Assembly (NCBI RefSeq): GCF_014196925.1
Contig: NZ_JACIEN010000008.1
Span: forward strand, 1-64,000
Length of the DNA stretch: 64,000 bases
Direction of reading: 5' to 3'
From: Chelatococcus caeni
GTDB lineage: Bacteria; Pseudomonadota; Alphaproteobacteria; Rhizobiales; Beijerinckiaceae
The notes under the pieces are model-generated. The model was given only the letters and a program-made list of their open reading frames with translations, was not told the origin of the DNA and ran no database searches. Made by a program: the position numbers and the translations under genes. This document shows positions 1 through 8,100 of the stretch, piece after piece. Numbering within the stretch: position 1 is the stretch's first letter; the number at the start of each line of letters is the position of its first letter.

Positions 1-441
1 CGCTGGGACGGCTGGCTCGACGAGGCCCGCCACAACACGCTGGACGTTGAGCGCTGCTGGTCGCCGGCCGAGCTGGAGGACGCGGGGCTCGCCGTCATCC
101 AGCCGGCGCTGATCCCGCCCGGCAAGGTCGCGACTGGCGAGCCCGTCCTGGTCGACGACGACGGAGTGCCGCGCGAGAGCTACGCCCTCGAAGACGCTCC
201 CATCGCCGACATCACCCGCCGGCAGCTGCGCCTCTGGATGCTGAGCGCCGGGCACGACGACGCAGCGATCCGGGCGGCCATTGCAACACTCGACGAGCCG
301 GAGCGTTCGCAGGCGCTGATCGAATATGAAGATGCGAGCACTTATCAGCGCTCGCATCCCCTGTTCGATCTCATCGGGCCGGCCTTCGAAATGACGCCAG
401 CTGATATCGATCAGGCGTTTCGCGAGGCGGCGCTTATGTAG
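1..441 (+). CDS. Phage protein in the tail-fibre-assembly position, 5' end outside the window
   Basis: The frame is open from base 1 to a TAG at 439-441, so the gene begins upstream and 146 codons are visible. The N-terminal part is Pro/Ala rich and ends in a short linker. The C-terminal 75 residues form a helical region with ITRRQLRLW and a later YEDASTYQRSHPLFD stretch. I have the impression that this pattern is common in small proteins next to tail-fibre genes of alphaproteobacterial prophages, but I do not recognise a named family. Its place upstream of the sheath gene is where P2 carries its fibre-assembly gene G; that role is inferred from position only. A GTG at 166 could be an internal start, but the upstream codons read as protein of the same style. 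Confidence 0.6.
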   Translation, partial: RWDGWLDEARHNTLDVERCWSPAELEDAGLAVIQPALIPPGKVATGEPVLVDDDGVPRESYALEDAPIADITRRQLRLWMLSAGHDDAAIRAAIATLDEPERSQALIEYEDASTYQRSHPLFDLIGPAFEMTPADIDQAFREAALM

Positions 442-599
442 ATCCACGTTTCATCGACGTGACGTGACAGGGGAGCCCGAGGGCTCCGGCGGCCAGTCCC
501 TGGCAGGTAAGCCGCCCGACGAGAGCTGAACCACGCCGCCCGTCACGACGGCCGCAAGGCCGCCCCGGAATGGGCGCTGATTCTCCAACGACAGGCAAC

Positions 600-1403
600 A
601 TGCATAGCGAATTGCACCGGGTGCGGCCGATCCGCCCCGCAAGCGGCTACATCGGAGGCAAGCGCCAGCTCGCCAAGCAGCTGGCGGACATCATCGCGAC
701 CGTCCCGCACAACACCTATTGCGAGCCGTTCGTCGGCATGGGCGGGCTCTTCTTCAAGCGCCACTCGATCCCCAAGGCCGAAGCCATCAACGACCTCAAC
801 CGGGACGTGGCCGTGTTCTTCAGGATCCTGCAGAGGCACTTCGTCGCCTTCATGGACATGCTGCGCTGGCAGATCACGAGCCGGGCCGAATTCGAACGGC
901 TCCTCGCCCAGGAGGCGGACAGCCTCACCGACCTGGAGAGGGCGGCCCGGTTCCTCTATCTCCAGCGCTTGAGCTTCGGCGGGAAGGTCGCCGGTCGCAG
1001 TTTCGGCATCGACACGCGCGGCCCGGCGCGCTTCGATGTGCGCAAGCTCGGTCCGCTGCTGGAGGCCGCGCACGAGCGGCTCGCCGGCGTCTGGATCGAG
1101 TGCCTGCCGTGGGCCGAGTTCGTAAAGCGGTGGGACCGCCCCGAGACGCTCTTCGTGCTCGATCCTCCCTATTGGGGCACCGAGCACTACTACGGCCGGG
1201 AGTTGTTCAGCCGGGACGAGTTCGCCCAGATGGCCGAGGTCTTGCGGGCGCTGCGGGGCCGGTTCATCCTGACCATCAACGACGTCCCGGAGGTACGCGA
1301 CCTCTTCTCCTGGGCATCGATCGAGCCGGTCGACCTGACCTACACGGCCGGCGGCAACGGCTCCGCAAAAGCGGTCCGTGAACTGATCATCAGAGGGGTC
1401 TGA
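600..1403 (+). CDS. Phage-borne D12-class adenine-N6 DNA methyltransferase (Dam family)
   Basis: A 267-residue protein with the class-alpha (D12) adenine methylase signatures. YIGGK near residue 17 is the motif X region that contacts S-adenosylmethionine, EPFVGMGG near 42 is motif I (SAM binding), and DPPYWG near 188 is the catalytic motif IV (DPPY). The length is typical of Dam enzymes (about 270-280). It would methylate adenine in a short DNA site, probably to mask phage DNA from host restriction. The ATG at 600 is preferred; an in-frame ATG at 570 adds ten unconserved residues. It sits between the fibre-assembly position and the sheath gene, where P2 carries its extra gene Z/fun, so it looks like a moron gene. 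The target site cannot be read from the sequence. Confidence 0.9.
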   Translation: MHSELHRVRPIRPASGYIGGKRQLAKQLADIIATVPHNTYCEPFVGMGGLFFKRHSIPKAEAINDLNRDVAVFFRILQRHFVAFMDMLRWQITSRAEFERLLAQEADSLTDLERAARFLYLQRLSFGGKVAGRSFGIDTRGPARFDVRKLGPLLEAAHERLAGVWIECLPWAEFVKRWDRPETLFVLDPPYWGTEHYYGRELFSRDEFAQMAEVLRALRGRFILTINDVPEVRDLFSWASIEPVDLTYTAGGNGSAKAVRELIIRGV

Positions 1404-1489
1404 GAGGCCTCTTCCGCGTCGCTGCCCTGAAGCTCTTCCGGGGCGATCTCCTCGGTGCTGGCTCCTAATGCTAGCCCGAGGAGGCCAGC

Positions 1490-2917
1490 ATGACCACTGA
1501 ATATCTGCACGGCGTCGAGACGATCGAGGTGTCGGACGGCATCCGCCCCGTCCGGCGCGTTCGCACCTCGGTCATCGGTCTGGTCGGCACGGCGCCGAAC
1601 GCCGATCCGATCCTGTTTCCCCTCAACAAGCCCGTGGCGATCCCCGGCAACACGATGCTCGCGGCCTCCCTCGGTGCCGCCGGCACGCTGTCGGACGCCA
1701 TGCGGGCCATCTACGCCTCGATCGGCGCCTTCGTCGTCGTGGTGCGCGTGAACGAGGGCGCGAACGCCAGCGAGACGCTCGCGAACGTCATGGGCGACCC
1801 CGTCGCCAAGACAGGCGTCCACGCGCTGCTCAGTGCACAGAGCCTCACCGGCCTCAAGCCGAAGATCCTGATCGCGCCCGGCTTCACCAGCGTCCGGCCG
1901 GCGACGGGCGTCGCCACCATCGACGTCAACGAGGGCGGCACCGGGTACACGGAGGCGCCCTCCGTCGTCATCGATGGCGACGGCACCGGCGCGAGTGCCA
2001 TCGCGACGGTCCAGAACGGAGCGGTGTCCAGCGTCATCGTGACGAGCCCCGGCATCGGTTATTCTGCGCCGCCCACGATCACCTTCGTCGGCGGCGGCGC
2101 GGAGGCGGCCGGGGCGGCGGCCACCGCCGTCATCGGCACGACCGCCAACCCCGTGACGGCCGCGCTCGCCGGCGTGGCCGATCGGTTGCGGGCCGTGGTG
2201 TTCGTCGACGGTCCGAACACCACCAACCAGGCCGCGATCGCCTATCGTCGGGATTTCGGCTCCGACCGCCTGCAGGTGCTCGACCCCGGCGTGCTCGTCT
2301 TCGACGGCGAGGAAGCCACCAACGTCTCCCGCCCTGGAGCGGCCTATGCGGCCGGGCTGCAGGCGAAGATGGACAACGACCGCGGCTTCTGGTGGCCGTT
2401 CTCCAATCAGGTCATCAACGGCATCGTCGGCGCCGGCCGGCCGATCGCGGCCAACCTGTCGGACCGGAACTCGGAGCACAACTGGCTCAACGAGAACGGC
2501 GTCACGACCATCATCCGCAACGATGGGTTCCGCTTCTTCGGCCTGCGGAGTTGCTCGAACGATCCGCTCACGGCCTTCCTGTCGGTGCGGCGGATCATCG
2601 ACGTCATCCGCGACGAGGTCGAGGCCTCCTATACCTGGGCGCTCGATCGGCCGTTCTCGCCCCAGCTCGTGCGGGAGCTGGTGGAGAGCGTCAACGCCTA
2701 CCTGCGGCTCCTCAAGACCGAGGGCGCGATCGTCGGCGGGCGGTGCTGGCTCAATCCGGACTTCAATCCGGCGGGCAATCTCGTCTCCGGCAAGCTGACG
2801 CTCGACTTCGACATCGAGCCGGTGGCGCCGATCGAGCGGCTGACGTTCCGCATCCACCGCAATCCCGACTACTACACCGACGCGGTCGAGGAGATCGTGC
2901 GCGCGCTCGCCGCGTGA
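1490..2917 (+). CDS. Contractile phage tail sheath protein (P2 FI-like) with inserted beta-repeat domain
   Basis: A 475-residue tail sheath subunit of the P2 FI family; P2 FI is about 396 residues. The start at 1490 is preceded by a GAGGAGG ribosome site. The N-terminal part (TSVIGLVGTAP) and the C-terminal half (NDRGFWWPFSNQ, FGLRSCSNDP, RFRIHRNPDYY-like end) are conserved sheath regions, including the C-terminal strand that handshakes with neighbouring subunits. Extra length comes from an insert at about residues 138-214. It has two imperfect Gly-rich units, GGTGY at 149 and PGIGY at 187, 38 residues apart. The insert probably forms a surface beta domain. It is the first gene of the tail-shaft block FI-FII-E-T-U-X-D. 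Confidence 0.92.
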   Translation: MTTEYLHGVETIEVSDGIRPVRRVRTSVIGLVGTAPNADPILFPLNKPVAIPGNTMLAASLGAAGTLSDAMRAIYASIGAFVVVVRVNEGANASETLANVMGDPVAKTGVHALLSAQSLTGLKPKILIAPGFTSVRPATGVATIDVNEGGTGYTEAPSVVIDGDGTGASAIATVQNGAVSSVIVTSPGIGYSAPPTITFVGGGAEAAGAAATAVIGTTANPVTAALAGVADRLRAVVFVDGPNTTNQAAIAYRRDFGSDRLQVLDPGVLVFDGEEATNVSRPGAAYAAGLQAKMDNDRGFWWPFSNQVINGIVGAGRPIAANLSDRNSEHNWLNENGVTTIIRNDGFRFFGLRSCSNDPLTAFLSVRRIIDVIRDEVEASYTWALDRPFSPQLVRELVESVNAYLRLLKTEGAIVGGRCWLNPDFNPAGNLVSGKLTLDFDIEPVAPIERLTFRIHRNPDYYTDAVEEIVRALAA

Positions 2918-2938
2918 CGCGTGGTGTGAGGAGGCTCC

Positions 2939-3448
2939 ATGGCTCTCGACTACATCCTGCGCAACTGCTCGACCTTTGCCGACGGCTACGGGCTGCACGG
3001 CGCGGTCGCCAGCATCACCCTGCCGAAGTTCACCGAGGTGGTCGAAGAGCACCGCGGCGGCGGCATGGACGGCCCGGTGGAGGTCGCCCTCGGCTACGAG
3101 AAGCTCGAAGCCTCGGTCGAGCTGGCCGATGCGGACCCGCGCGTCATTGGCCTGTGGGGCCTCGCGCCGGGACAGACCAAGGCGTTCACGCACAAAGGGT
3201 TCCTCGTCGGCGAGACGGGCACCGATCGCGCGGCCGAGATCCACACGCGAGGCTCCATCAAGGAGCTGGACTTCGGCGACTGGAAGCCCGGCGAGCTGGC
3301 CAAGCTCACCTACGCCATGCGGCTCACCTACGTGAAGCTCACGATCGCGGACGTGCCCCTGATCGAGGTCGACGTCCTCAATGGCATCCGCGTCATCAAC
3401 GGCGTCGACCAGAACGTCGCCATGCGCCGCGCCCTGGGCATGGCCTGA
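2939..3448 (+). CDS. Phage major tail tube protein (P2 FII-like)
   Basis: A 169-residue tail tube protein (P2 FII is about 172), which polymerises into the inner tube inside the contractile sheath. It follows the sheath gene by 21 bases and has a GAGGAG ribosome site just before its ATG. Recognisable family features are the N-terminal LDYILRNCSTFADG segment, the central FTEVVEEHRGGGMDGPVEV strand region and the C-terminal LIEVDVLNG(I)RVINGVDQ stretch. Gene order, spacing and length all match P2. Nothing looks truncated. Confidence 0.92.
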   Translation: MALDYILRNCSTFADGYGLHGAVASITLPKFTEVVEEHRGGGMDGPVEVALGYEKLEASVELADADPRVIGLWGLAPGQTKAFTHKGFLVGETGTDRAAEIHTRGSIKELDFGDWKPGELAKLTYAMRLTYVKLTIADVPLIEVDVLNGIRVINGVDQNVAMRRALGMA

Positions 3449-3459
3449 AGGAGAGCAAG

Positions 3460-3744
3460 ATGGAGTGGCCCTACACCCTGAAGAGGAGCATCGAGGCGGG
3501 CGGCAAGACGACGACCCACGTCACCTTCCGCGACGCAACGTTCAAGGACTTCAAGCTGCTCTCCAAGCGCATGCAGGAGGGCGACGAGATCGAGGCGATC
3601 TCCCTTTCGATCGCCGATCTGGCGGGAATGAACGTCGCCGAGGTCGACAAGCTCAGCCCCGAAGACAGCGCCGAGCTGATGGCGCGGGTCAACGAAGCCT
3701 TCGCCCCTTTCGAGAAGCTGGCGCGGAGCAAGTCGAGGAACTGA
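3460..3744 (+). CDS. Phage tail assembly chaperone, short form (P2 E-like)
   Basis: A 94-residue acidic, helical protein between the tube and tape-measure genes, the size (P2 E is 91) and place of the P2 E tail chaperone. Such proteins coat the tape-measure protein and recruit tube subunits before being discarded. AAGGAGAG lies just upstream of the ATG. The phage tail assembly chaperone pattern is visible in TFRDATFKDFKLLSKRM and the following acidic helices. Near its end is a heptamer at 3705-3711 that would let some ribosomes slip into the -1 frame and make the longer E+E' product, listed separately. Confidence 0.8.
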   Translation: MEWPYTLKRSIEAGGKTTTHVTFRDATFKDFKLLSKRMQEGDEIEAISLSIADLAGMNVAEVDKLSPEDSAELMARVNEAFAPFEKLARSKSRN

Positions 3745-3875
3745 TCGCGGACGTCGCGGTCATCCTCCATTGGTCACCGGCCGAGCTGGAGAACCGCGGC
3801 ATCGACGAGATCCGCGCGTGGCACGGCCGGGCACTGCGCCGGTTCGAAGCATTGGCCAAGGCAGGTCTGAGGTGA
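3460..3875 (+). CDS. Frameshift fusion of tail assembly chaperones (P2 E+E'-like)
   Basis: If ribosomes shift -1 at 3705-3711, the first 84 residues of the E-like protein continue for 54 residues in the next frame to the TGA at 3873-3875, giving 138 residues; P2 E+E' is 142. The downstream segment ELIADVAVILHWSPAEL followed by an Arg-rich helix matches the P2 GpE family. It has no ATG, GTG or TTG in its own frame between the slip site and this conserved core, so it is unlikely to be translated independently. The fusion would bridge tape measure and tube protein during tail assembly. The frameshift is inferred from sequence; its efficiency is unknown. Confidence 0.7.
3705..3711 (+). other. -1 ribosomal slippery heptamer C CCT TTC
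   Basis: The heptamer CCCTTTC fits the X XXY YYZ rule in the correct phase. The zero-frame codons are CCT (3706) and TTC (3709); after a one-base backward slip they become CCC (3705) and TTT (3708), and the next codon is CGA at 3711. It lies 33 bases before the zero-frame stop (3742-3744), inside the overlap of the two chaperone frames, as in P2 and many tailed phages. Confidence 0.65.
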
Positions 3876-3879
3876 CACG

Positions 3880-5901
3880 ATGGCGCTCGATATCGATGTC
3901 ATCCTCAAGCTCGTCGACAAGCTCAGCGCCCCGGCGAAAAAGGCCAAGGCCTCGCTGGCCGGCGTTGAGAAGACCACCAAGGAAGTCCGCAAGGCCACGG
4001 ACGCGGCGACCAAATCGACCCGCGGCCTGACGCGCCAGCAATTCGGCCTCGGCCGCGCGATCATCCAGACGCGCCGCCGCTTCCTCTCCTCCATCCCTGT
4101 CTATGAAGCCGCCGGCCGGCGCATCGGCTTGGGGCTCCGGCACATGTATGACGGCGTCGCGCTCGCCGGCCGGCATGCGACTACGGCCGCGCGCCTCGGC
4201 GTGCGCACAGCCACTCGCTTGGCGGCGGCCGGCGGCCTGTCGTTCGGCGGCCTCGTGGCCATGGGCCGAGCTTATGCCGACGTGATCGACGAGCAGGCCA
4301 AGCTGGCGCGGCAGACCGGCTTCACCATCCAGCGCCTGCGCGAGCTGAACTTCGTCGCGGGACGGCAAGGCGTCTCCGCATCAGAACTCGAGACGTCGAT
4401 CGACGGTCTCAACAGGCGCATGGGCGAGTTGCGCACCGGCCGGGGTTCGCTCGTCTCTTTCCTCAAGCGGGCCAACCCGAAGCTGCTGGGCCAGCTGAGG
4501 AAGAGCAAGGGGCCGGAGGCGGCCTTCGATCTCATGATCGATGCACTCTCCAAGATCGAGGATCCGGCCCGGCGGGCGGCTCTCGCCCAGGCGGCTTTCG
4601 GGCGATCTGGCCTCGTCATGACCCGCATCGCCGAACTCGGCAAGGACGGGCTGGCGGACATGAGCGCAGAGGCGCGCCGCCTCATGGGCGTCTTGGGCGA
4701 CGAGGCCGGCGCCGAGGCCGAGGCGTTCAACGATGCGCTGAGCGACGTCACCACGACGATCATCGGCCTGCGCGATGCGATCGCCTCGAAGGCACTGCCG
4801 GTCCTGACACCCATGCTCATCGAGTTGCGCGACTGGATCGCCGCCAATCGAGAGCTGGTGTCGACCGGCATCGTCGACTTCGTCCGCGCCTTCGGCGAGA
4901 TGCTCGGCCGGTTCGACCTCAATCAGGCGATCGCCGACGTGCGGGGCATTGCGGAGGCGGTACGCTCAACAACGGACGCGGTCGGCGGCCTTGGGCGAGC
5001 GGGACTTCTGGCGCTGGGCCTTCTGTTCGTGCCGGCAGCGTTCAAGTTGGTGGAGGGCGTATTCCGTATTGCGCAGGGCCTGCTGTGGATCGGCGCCAAG
5101 TCAGCGCAGAACCTCGCCCCGCTGGCCGGCTATTTCCTCCGATCCTCCCGAGCTGCAGAAGGCTTACGCGGTGTCCTTCAAAGGCTCAGCCTGCGCGGTG
5201 TTCTGATCGCCGGCGGAGCGCTCGCCATCGGCTCCATGATCCTCGACGATCTGAAGCGCACGCGCGAGGAGCGCCTGGCGCTGATCAACGAGAACTGGGA
5301 AGCCGCCGATCGCCTCAACAGCTGGATGGAGAACGAGACGGCCATCGGCCGCTGGTTCCGCCGGTCGAACGATCGCGTGCAGGAGTGGAAAGGCGAGGTC
5401 GCCCGCTCGATCGGTGAGGTCATCGAGGACATCAAGGCGACCTTCGCTGCGATCGACCTGACCGAAATCGGCCGCTCCATTCTCATGTCCCTCTGGGAGG
5501 GCATGAAGTCGGTCGCTCGGGACATCAAGGCATGGATCGCCAATCTCGGGAGCGAGATCCGCAGCGCACTCACCATCGACTGGTCAGCCATGGTGCCCGA
5601 TTGGGTGCGCAACACGATGGGCTGGCAAAAGCCGGCGGCATCGCCACCCTCGGGCTCTCAGGCGGTGCCCGCGCCGCGCATGCTCTCCGATGTGGTCAAC
5701 GAGATCGACCAAAGCCGGACCCTCAATCAGCACATGCCGGTGAGCGTCACCAACCACGTGAGCATCCAGGCATCGTCGCCCTCGACGGCAGCGGAGATCG
5801 GCCGGGCAGCGGCCGGTGGGGTCGAGCGCGGCACCCGGCGCGGTCTGAGCGGCCTCCATGACGGCGGTGCCGCCGGATCAACCTTCCTTGGGCAGCCATA
5901 A
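3880..5901 (+). CDS. Phage tail tape measure protein (P2 T-like)
   Basis: A 673-residue tape measure protein, the molecular ruler of tail length; P2 T is 815. It begins with an amphipathic coiled-coil region (residues 5-50, VILKLVDKLSAPAKKAKASL), then a hydrophobic stretch around 105-135. The middle region is typical of tape measures (YADVIDEQAKLARQTGF, a SIDGLNRRMG repeat-like helix) and a second hydrophobic block lies around 370-400 and 440-455. The C-terminal tail carries a Pro/Ser linker and a Gly-rich end. It starts 4 bases after the E' stop, and its stop overlaps the next start by one base, so the tail genes are translationally coupled. Confidence 0.9.
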   Translation: MALDIDVILKLVDKLSAPAKKAKASLAGVEKTTKEVRKATDAATKSTRGLTRQQFGLGRAIIQTRRRFLSSIPVYEAAGRRIGLGLRHMYDGVALAGRHATTAARLGVRTATRLAAAGGLSFGGLVAMGRAYADVIDEQAKLARQTGFTIQRLRELNFVAGRQGVSASELETSIDGLNRRMGELRTGRGSLVSFLKRANPKLLGQLRKSKGPEAAFDLMIDALSKIEDPARRAALAQAAFGRSGLVMTRIAELGKDGLADMSAEARRLMGVLGDEAGAEAEAFNDALSDVTTTIIGLRDAIASKALPVLTPMLIELRDWIAANRELVSTGIVDFVRAFGEMLGRFDLNQAIADVRGIAEAVRSTTDAVGGLGRAGLLALGLLFVPAAFKLVEGVFRIAQGLLWIGAKSAQNLAPLAGYFLRSSRAAEGLRGVLQRLSLRGVLIAGGALAIGSMILDDLKRTREERLALINENWEAADRLNSWMENETAIGRWFRRSNDRVQEWKGEVARSIGEVIEDIKATFAAIDLTEIGRSILMSLWEGMKSVARDIKAWIANLGSEIRSALTIDWSAMVPDWVRNTMGWQKPAASPPSGSQAVPAPRMLSDVVNEIDQSRTLNQHMPVSVTNHVSIQASSPSTAAEIGRAAAGGVERGTRRGLSGLHDGGAAGSTFLGQP

Positions 5902-6320
5902 TGTACGATCGCGTTCTCTTGGGCCTCGGCCCGTTTCGCTTCAGGGTCACGCGCCACGCCTATGAGGAGCTGGCGCGCCGCTGCGGCGGCGAGTGGGTGT
6001 CGCAAGGTAGGATCGGCCGCCGCCCTGCCAGCCAGTTCGTGCATACCGCCGAGAGCGAGATCACCATCAACGCGACGATTTATCCCGAGCTGACCGGCGG
6101 GCTCGCGCAAGTCGACGCCATGGGCGAGGCCGCCGAGGCGGGCAGCGTCATGATGATGGTGTCCGGCACCGGCCGTGTTCTCGGCCGCTGGTACATCAGC
6201 GAGATCACGGACACCGGCTCTTTCCTGACGGCCGACGGCACGCCGCGCAAGGTCGAGGTTGAGATCACGCTCGGCCGCTACGGCGAGGACGGCACCGGGC
6301 TCGGAGGGCTCCTCGGATGA
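5901..6320 (+). CDS. Phage tail terminator/completion protein (P2 U-like)
   Basis: A 139-residue protein of the P2 GpU family (P2 U about 159), needed to finish tail assembly. Typical features are the N-terminal LGLGPFRFRVTRHAYEEL strand, the VSQGRIGRRPASQFVH segment (family core: reference to a named tail-plane), the acidic GLAQVDAM region and a GRVLGRWYISEI strand near residue 90. It overlaps the tape-measure stop by one base and the following gene by 4 bases (ATGA), which indicates tight coupling. Confidence 0.88.
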   Translation: MYDRVLLGLGPFRFRVTRHAYEELARRCGGEWVSQGRIGRRPASQFVHTAESEITINATIYPELTGGLAQVDAMGEAAEAGSVMMMVSGTGRVLGRWYISEITDTGSFLTADGTPRKVEVEITLGRYGEDGTGLGGLLG

Positions 6321-6523
6321 CCAAACTGCGCAGCTTTGACCAGGACACGGTGGACCTCACCGCTTGGCGCGAACGCGGATCGGAGCCCGGCCTCGTCGAG
6401 CGGATCCTTGACACCAATCCGGGGCTCGCAGACCTCGGGCCGGTGCTGCCGCTCGGCACTGCGATCGACGTGCCGGAGCCGCAGGTCCAGATGCCGCGGT
6501 CGCCCGTCAAGCTGTGGGACTGA
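6317..6523 (+). CDS. Phage tail protein X (LysM-like, P2 X family)
   Basis: A 68-residue protein of the same size as P2 gpX (67). The short sequence has the family pattern: an opening 'D.VD' strand, the helix LVERILDTNPGLADLGPVLPLG, and the ending IDVPEP. This is a LysM-like fold that has lost obvious peptidoglycan residues. It probably forms part of the tail tip or baseplate hub. It overlaps the upstream U gene by 4 bases, and its stop lies one base before the next start. Confidence 0.85.
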   Translation: MTKLRSFDQDTVDLTAWRERGSEPGLVERILDTNPGLADLGPVLPLGTAIDVPEPQVQMPRSPVKLWD

Positions 6524-6524
6524 C

Positions 6525-7538
6525 ATGACGCCGGCGTTCCAGATCTTCGCCGATGGCCGCAACGTGACCGAGGCCTTCAACGACCGCCTGCTGAGCCTCA
6601 CGGTCACCGACGAAGACGGGCTCGACAGCGATGCGGTGGAGATCACCGTCGACGACAGGGACAACGTCGTGGCGCTGCCGCGAAAGGGCGCGTCGCTCAC
6701 CATCCTCATGGGCTATCGGGAGACGGGCCTCAGCCTCATGGGCCGCTTCACGGTCGACGAGGTGACGATCGAGGGGCCGCCGTGGGAGATCGGCGTCCAC
6801 GGCCGAGCGGCCGACCTTCGTGCGTCGTTCAAGGAGCAGAAGACGCGGCACTTCGAGGGCACGACCCTCGGCGCCATCTTCGAGAAGCTCGCATCCGAGC
6901 ACGGATTGGAAGCCGCGATCGATCCCGAGCTGGCGAAGCGCGCGGTCCGCTACGTCGCCCAGACCGAGGAAAGCGATCTGCACTTCGCGACCCGGCTCGC
7001 CCGCCGGCACGATGCGGTCGCAAAGCCCGCCAACGGCCGGCTCGTGGTCGCGCACAAGGGCGCGGGGCGGTCAGGTTCCGGACAGACGCTGGAGCGGCTC
7101 GTGCTGCGGCCGGGCGACGTGACGCACGTCCGCGTCTCGAAGGCCGACCGGCCCGACCATGGTGGCGTCGAGGCCGAGTGGTACGACCGGGATGGGGCCG
7201 AGCGACGCTCCGTCCTGGTCGAGAACGGCGAAGGCCCTCGCATGCGCCTCCCGCACACCTACCCGAGCGAAGAGGAGGCCGTGCGCGCGGCCGAGGCACG
7301 CTCGCGAGAGCTTGACCGGGCAGAAGGCTCGCTCTCCGTCGAGATGCCCGGCCGCACCGATATCGCGGCCGAGATGCAGGTGGACATGGTCGGCTTCCGC
7401 GACGGCATCGCCGGCGCCTGGACCATAGAGCGGGCCGAGCACCGGCTCGACGGCGGCGGCTACGTCACCAGCTTGGAAGCCGGCAAGGGCAAGAAGAAGG
7501 AAGGCGGCGAGGGCGAGGGTGACGACGGCGAGGAGTGA
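6525..7538 (+). CDS. Phage baseplate hub / late control protein D
   Basis: A 337-residue protein of the P2 D family (P2 D about 387), the hub that holds the spike at the tail tip; it is the Mu gp44 and T4 gp27 counterpart. Recognisable segments are DGRNVTEAFNDRLLSLTVTD at the N-terminus, the GRFTVDEVTIEGPP strand and GRAADLRASFKEQKT, the classic D-family element near residue 90. EESDLHFATRLARRH follows near 150. The C-terminal 18 residues are Lys/Gly/Glu-rich and low-complexity. It closes the recognisable tail-shaft operon. Confidence 0.9.
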   Translation: MTPAFQIFADGRNVTEAFNDRLLSLTVTDEDGLDSDAVEITVDDRDNVVALPRKGASLTILMGYRETGLSLMGRFTVDEVTIEGPPWEIGVHGRAADLRASFKEQKTRHFEGTTLGAIFEKLASEHGLEAAIDPELAKRAVRYVAQTEESDLHFATRLARRHDAVAKPANGRLVVAHKGAGRSGSGQTLERLVLRPGDVTHVRVSKADRPDHGGVEAEWYDRDGAERRSVLVENGEGPRMRLPHTYPSEEEAVRAAEARSRELDRAEGSLSVEMPGRTDIAAEMQVDMVGFRDGIAGAWTIERAEHRLDGGGYVTSLEAGKGKKKEGGEGEGDDGEE

Positions 7539-7589
7539 CGAGCTGACGCGCTTCCGCTACGGTGCCGGCCGATGCATGGGAGGCTGGCA

Positions 7590-7802
7590 ATGCGCACCAA
7601 TCTGAAGGCGACTGAGAGGCTGGCATTGATCGCTGGAGGGATCGCTGCCGTTGCGACCGGAGGGGTCTATTGGTTCCTCCCCGATCTGCCGTGGTGGGCA
7701 TATGTCGGCGTCTGGGTCGTGCTGCTGGGCTCGCTCCACCGAACGCTCGTCAGCATGGCGGCGGACGAGAGGATCATCGATGGTGAGCGCGCCGAACGTT
7801 GA
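7590..7802 (+). CDS. Small two-helix membrane protein at the prophage edge
   Basis: A 70-residue protein with two hydrophobic segments (about residues 13-31 and 34-52) separated by a short loop with FLPDLPWW, followed by a charged C-terminal tail. The ATG at 7590 is chosen because GGGAGG lies 6 bases before it; the upstream in-frame ATG at 7572 lacks a ribosome site. No family is recognised. A small two-pass protein after the tail genes could be a holin or similar, but no lysozyme gene is visible beside it, so the function is left open. Confidence 0.6.
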   Translation: MRTNLKATERLALIAGGIAAVATGGVYWFLPDLPWWAYVGVWVVLLGSLHRTLVSMAADERIIDGERAER

Positions 7803-7860
7803 TCCACCTGAGAGGGTCTTTGCGGCCCCTGAGAGAGGTCTCAGAGGCCGCTTCGAGTGG

Positions 7861-7896
7861 TGCAAATTCAAGTGTCCCGCTCTGCAAATTCAAGTG
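7861..7896. repeat. Pair of 14-bp direct repeats, 22-bp period
   Basis: TGCAAATTCAAGTG occurs at 7861-7874 and again at 7883-7896, with an 8-base spacer. It is AT-richer than the flanks and lies just beyond the last phage-like gene. Multiple short direct repeats of this type occur at insertion-sequence ends (IS21-family ends, for example) and at some operators; which applies here is unknown. Confidence 0.6.
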
Positions 7897-7934
7897 GCGC
7901 GCTTCATAGGAGGGACTGGAGGGCCCGGAGCAAC

Positions 7935-8100
7935 CCGTCCCCCTCCCCCCGCTTGCGGCGGGGAGGGGCTAGGGGTGGGGGGCGGCGCCGCCTGAGCGGC
8001 GCATCCGTTACCCTCGTCCCCGAATTCGCTGCCGCCTGCCTGCTGAACCACCCCCCACCCCGACCCTCCCCGCCACTTCGTGGGGGGAGGGAGAAGAGAT
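7935..8100. repeat. GC-rich interspersed palindromic repeat
   Basis: Two G/C-tract units face each other. The first (about 7937-7980) contains the hairpin CCCCGC-TTGC-GGCGGGG embedded in C- and G-runs. The second (about 8047-8098) contains CCCCGCC-ACTTCG-TGGGGGG in the opposite sense. The block separates the prophage end from the ABC transporter stop and may act as a barrier to read-through. A related C/G-tract element lies between gltB and gltD. The interval 7803-8122 contains no gene I can support. Confidence 0.6.

Noticed and set aside
472..487. Terminator between the partial phage gene and the methylase
   Set aside because: GGAGCC/GGCTCC forms a short stem but has no T-run; it may be random in this GC-rich DNA.
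3743..3761. Downstream stem that would stimulate the E/E' frameshift
   Set aside because: GATCGCG/CGCGGTC can pair, but it starts about 31 bases after the slip site, too far for the usual 5-9 base spacing.
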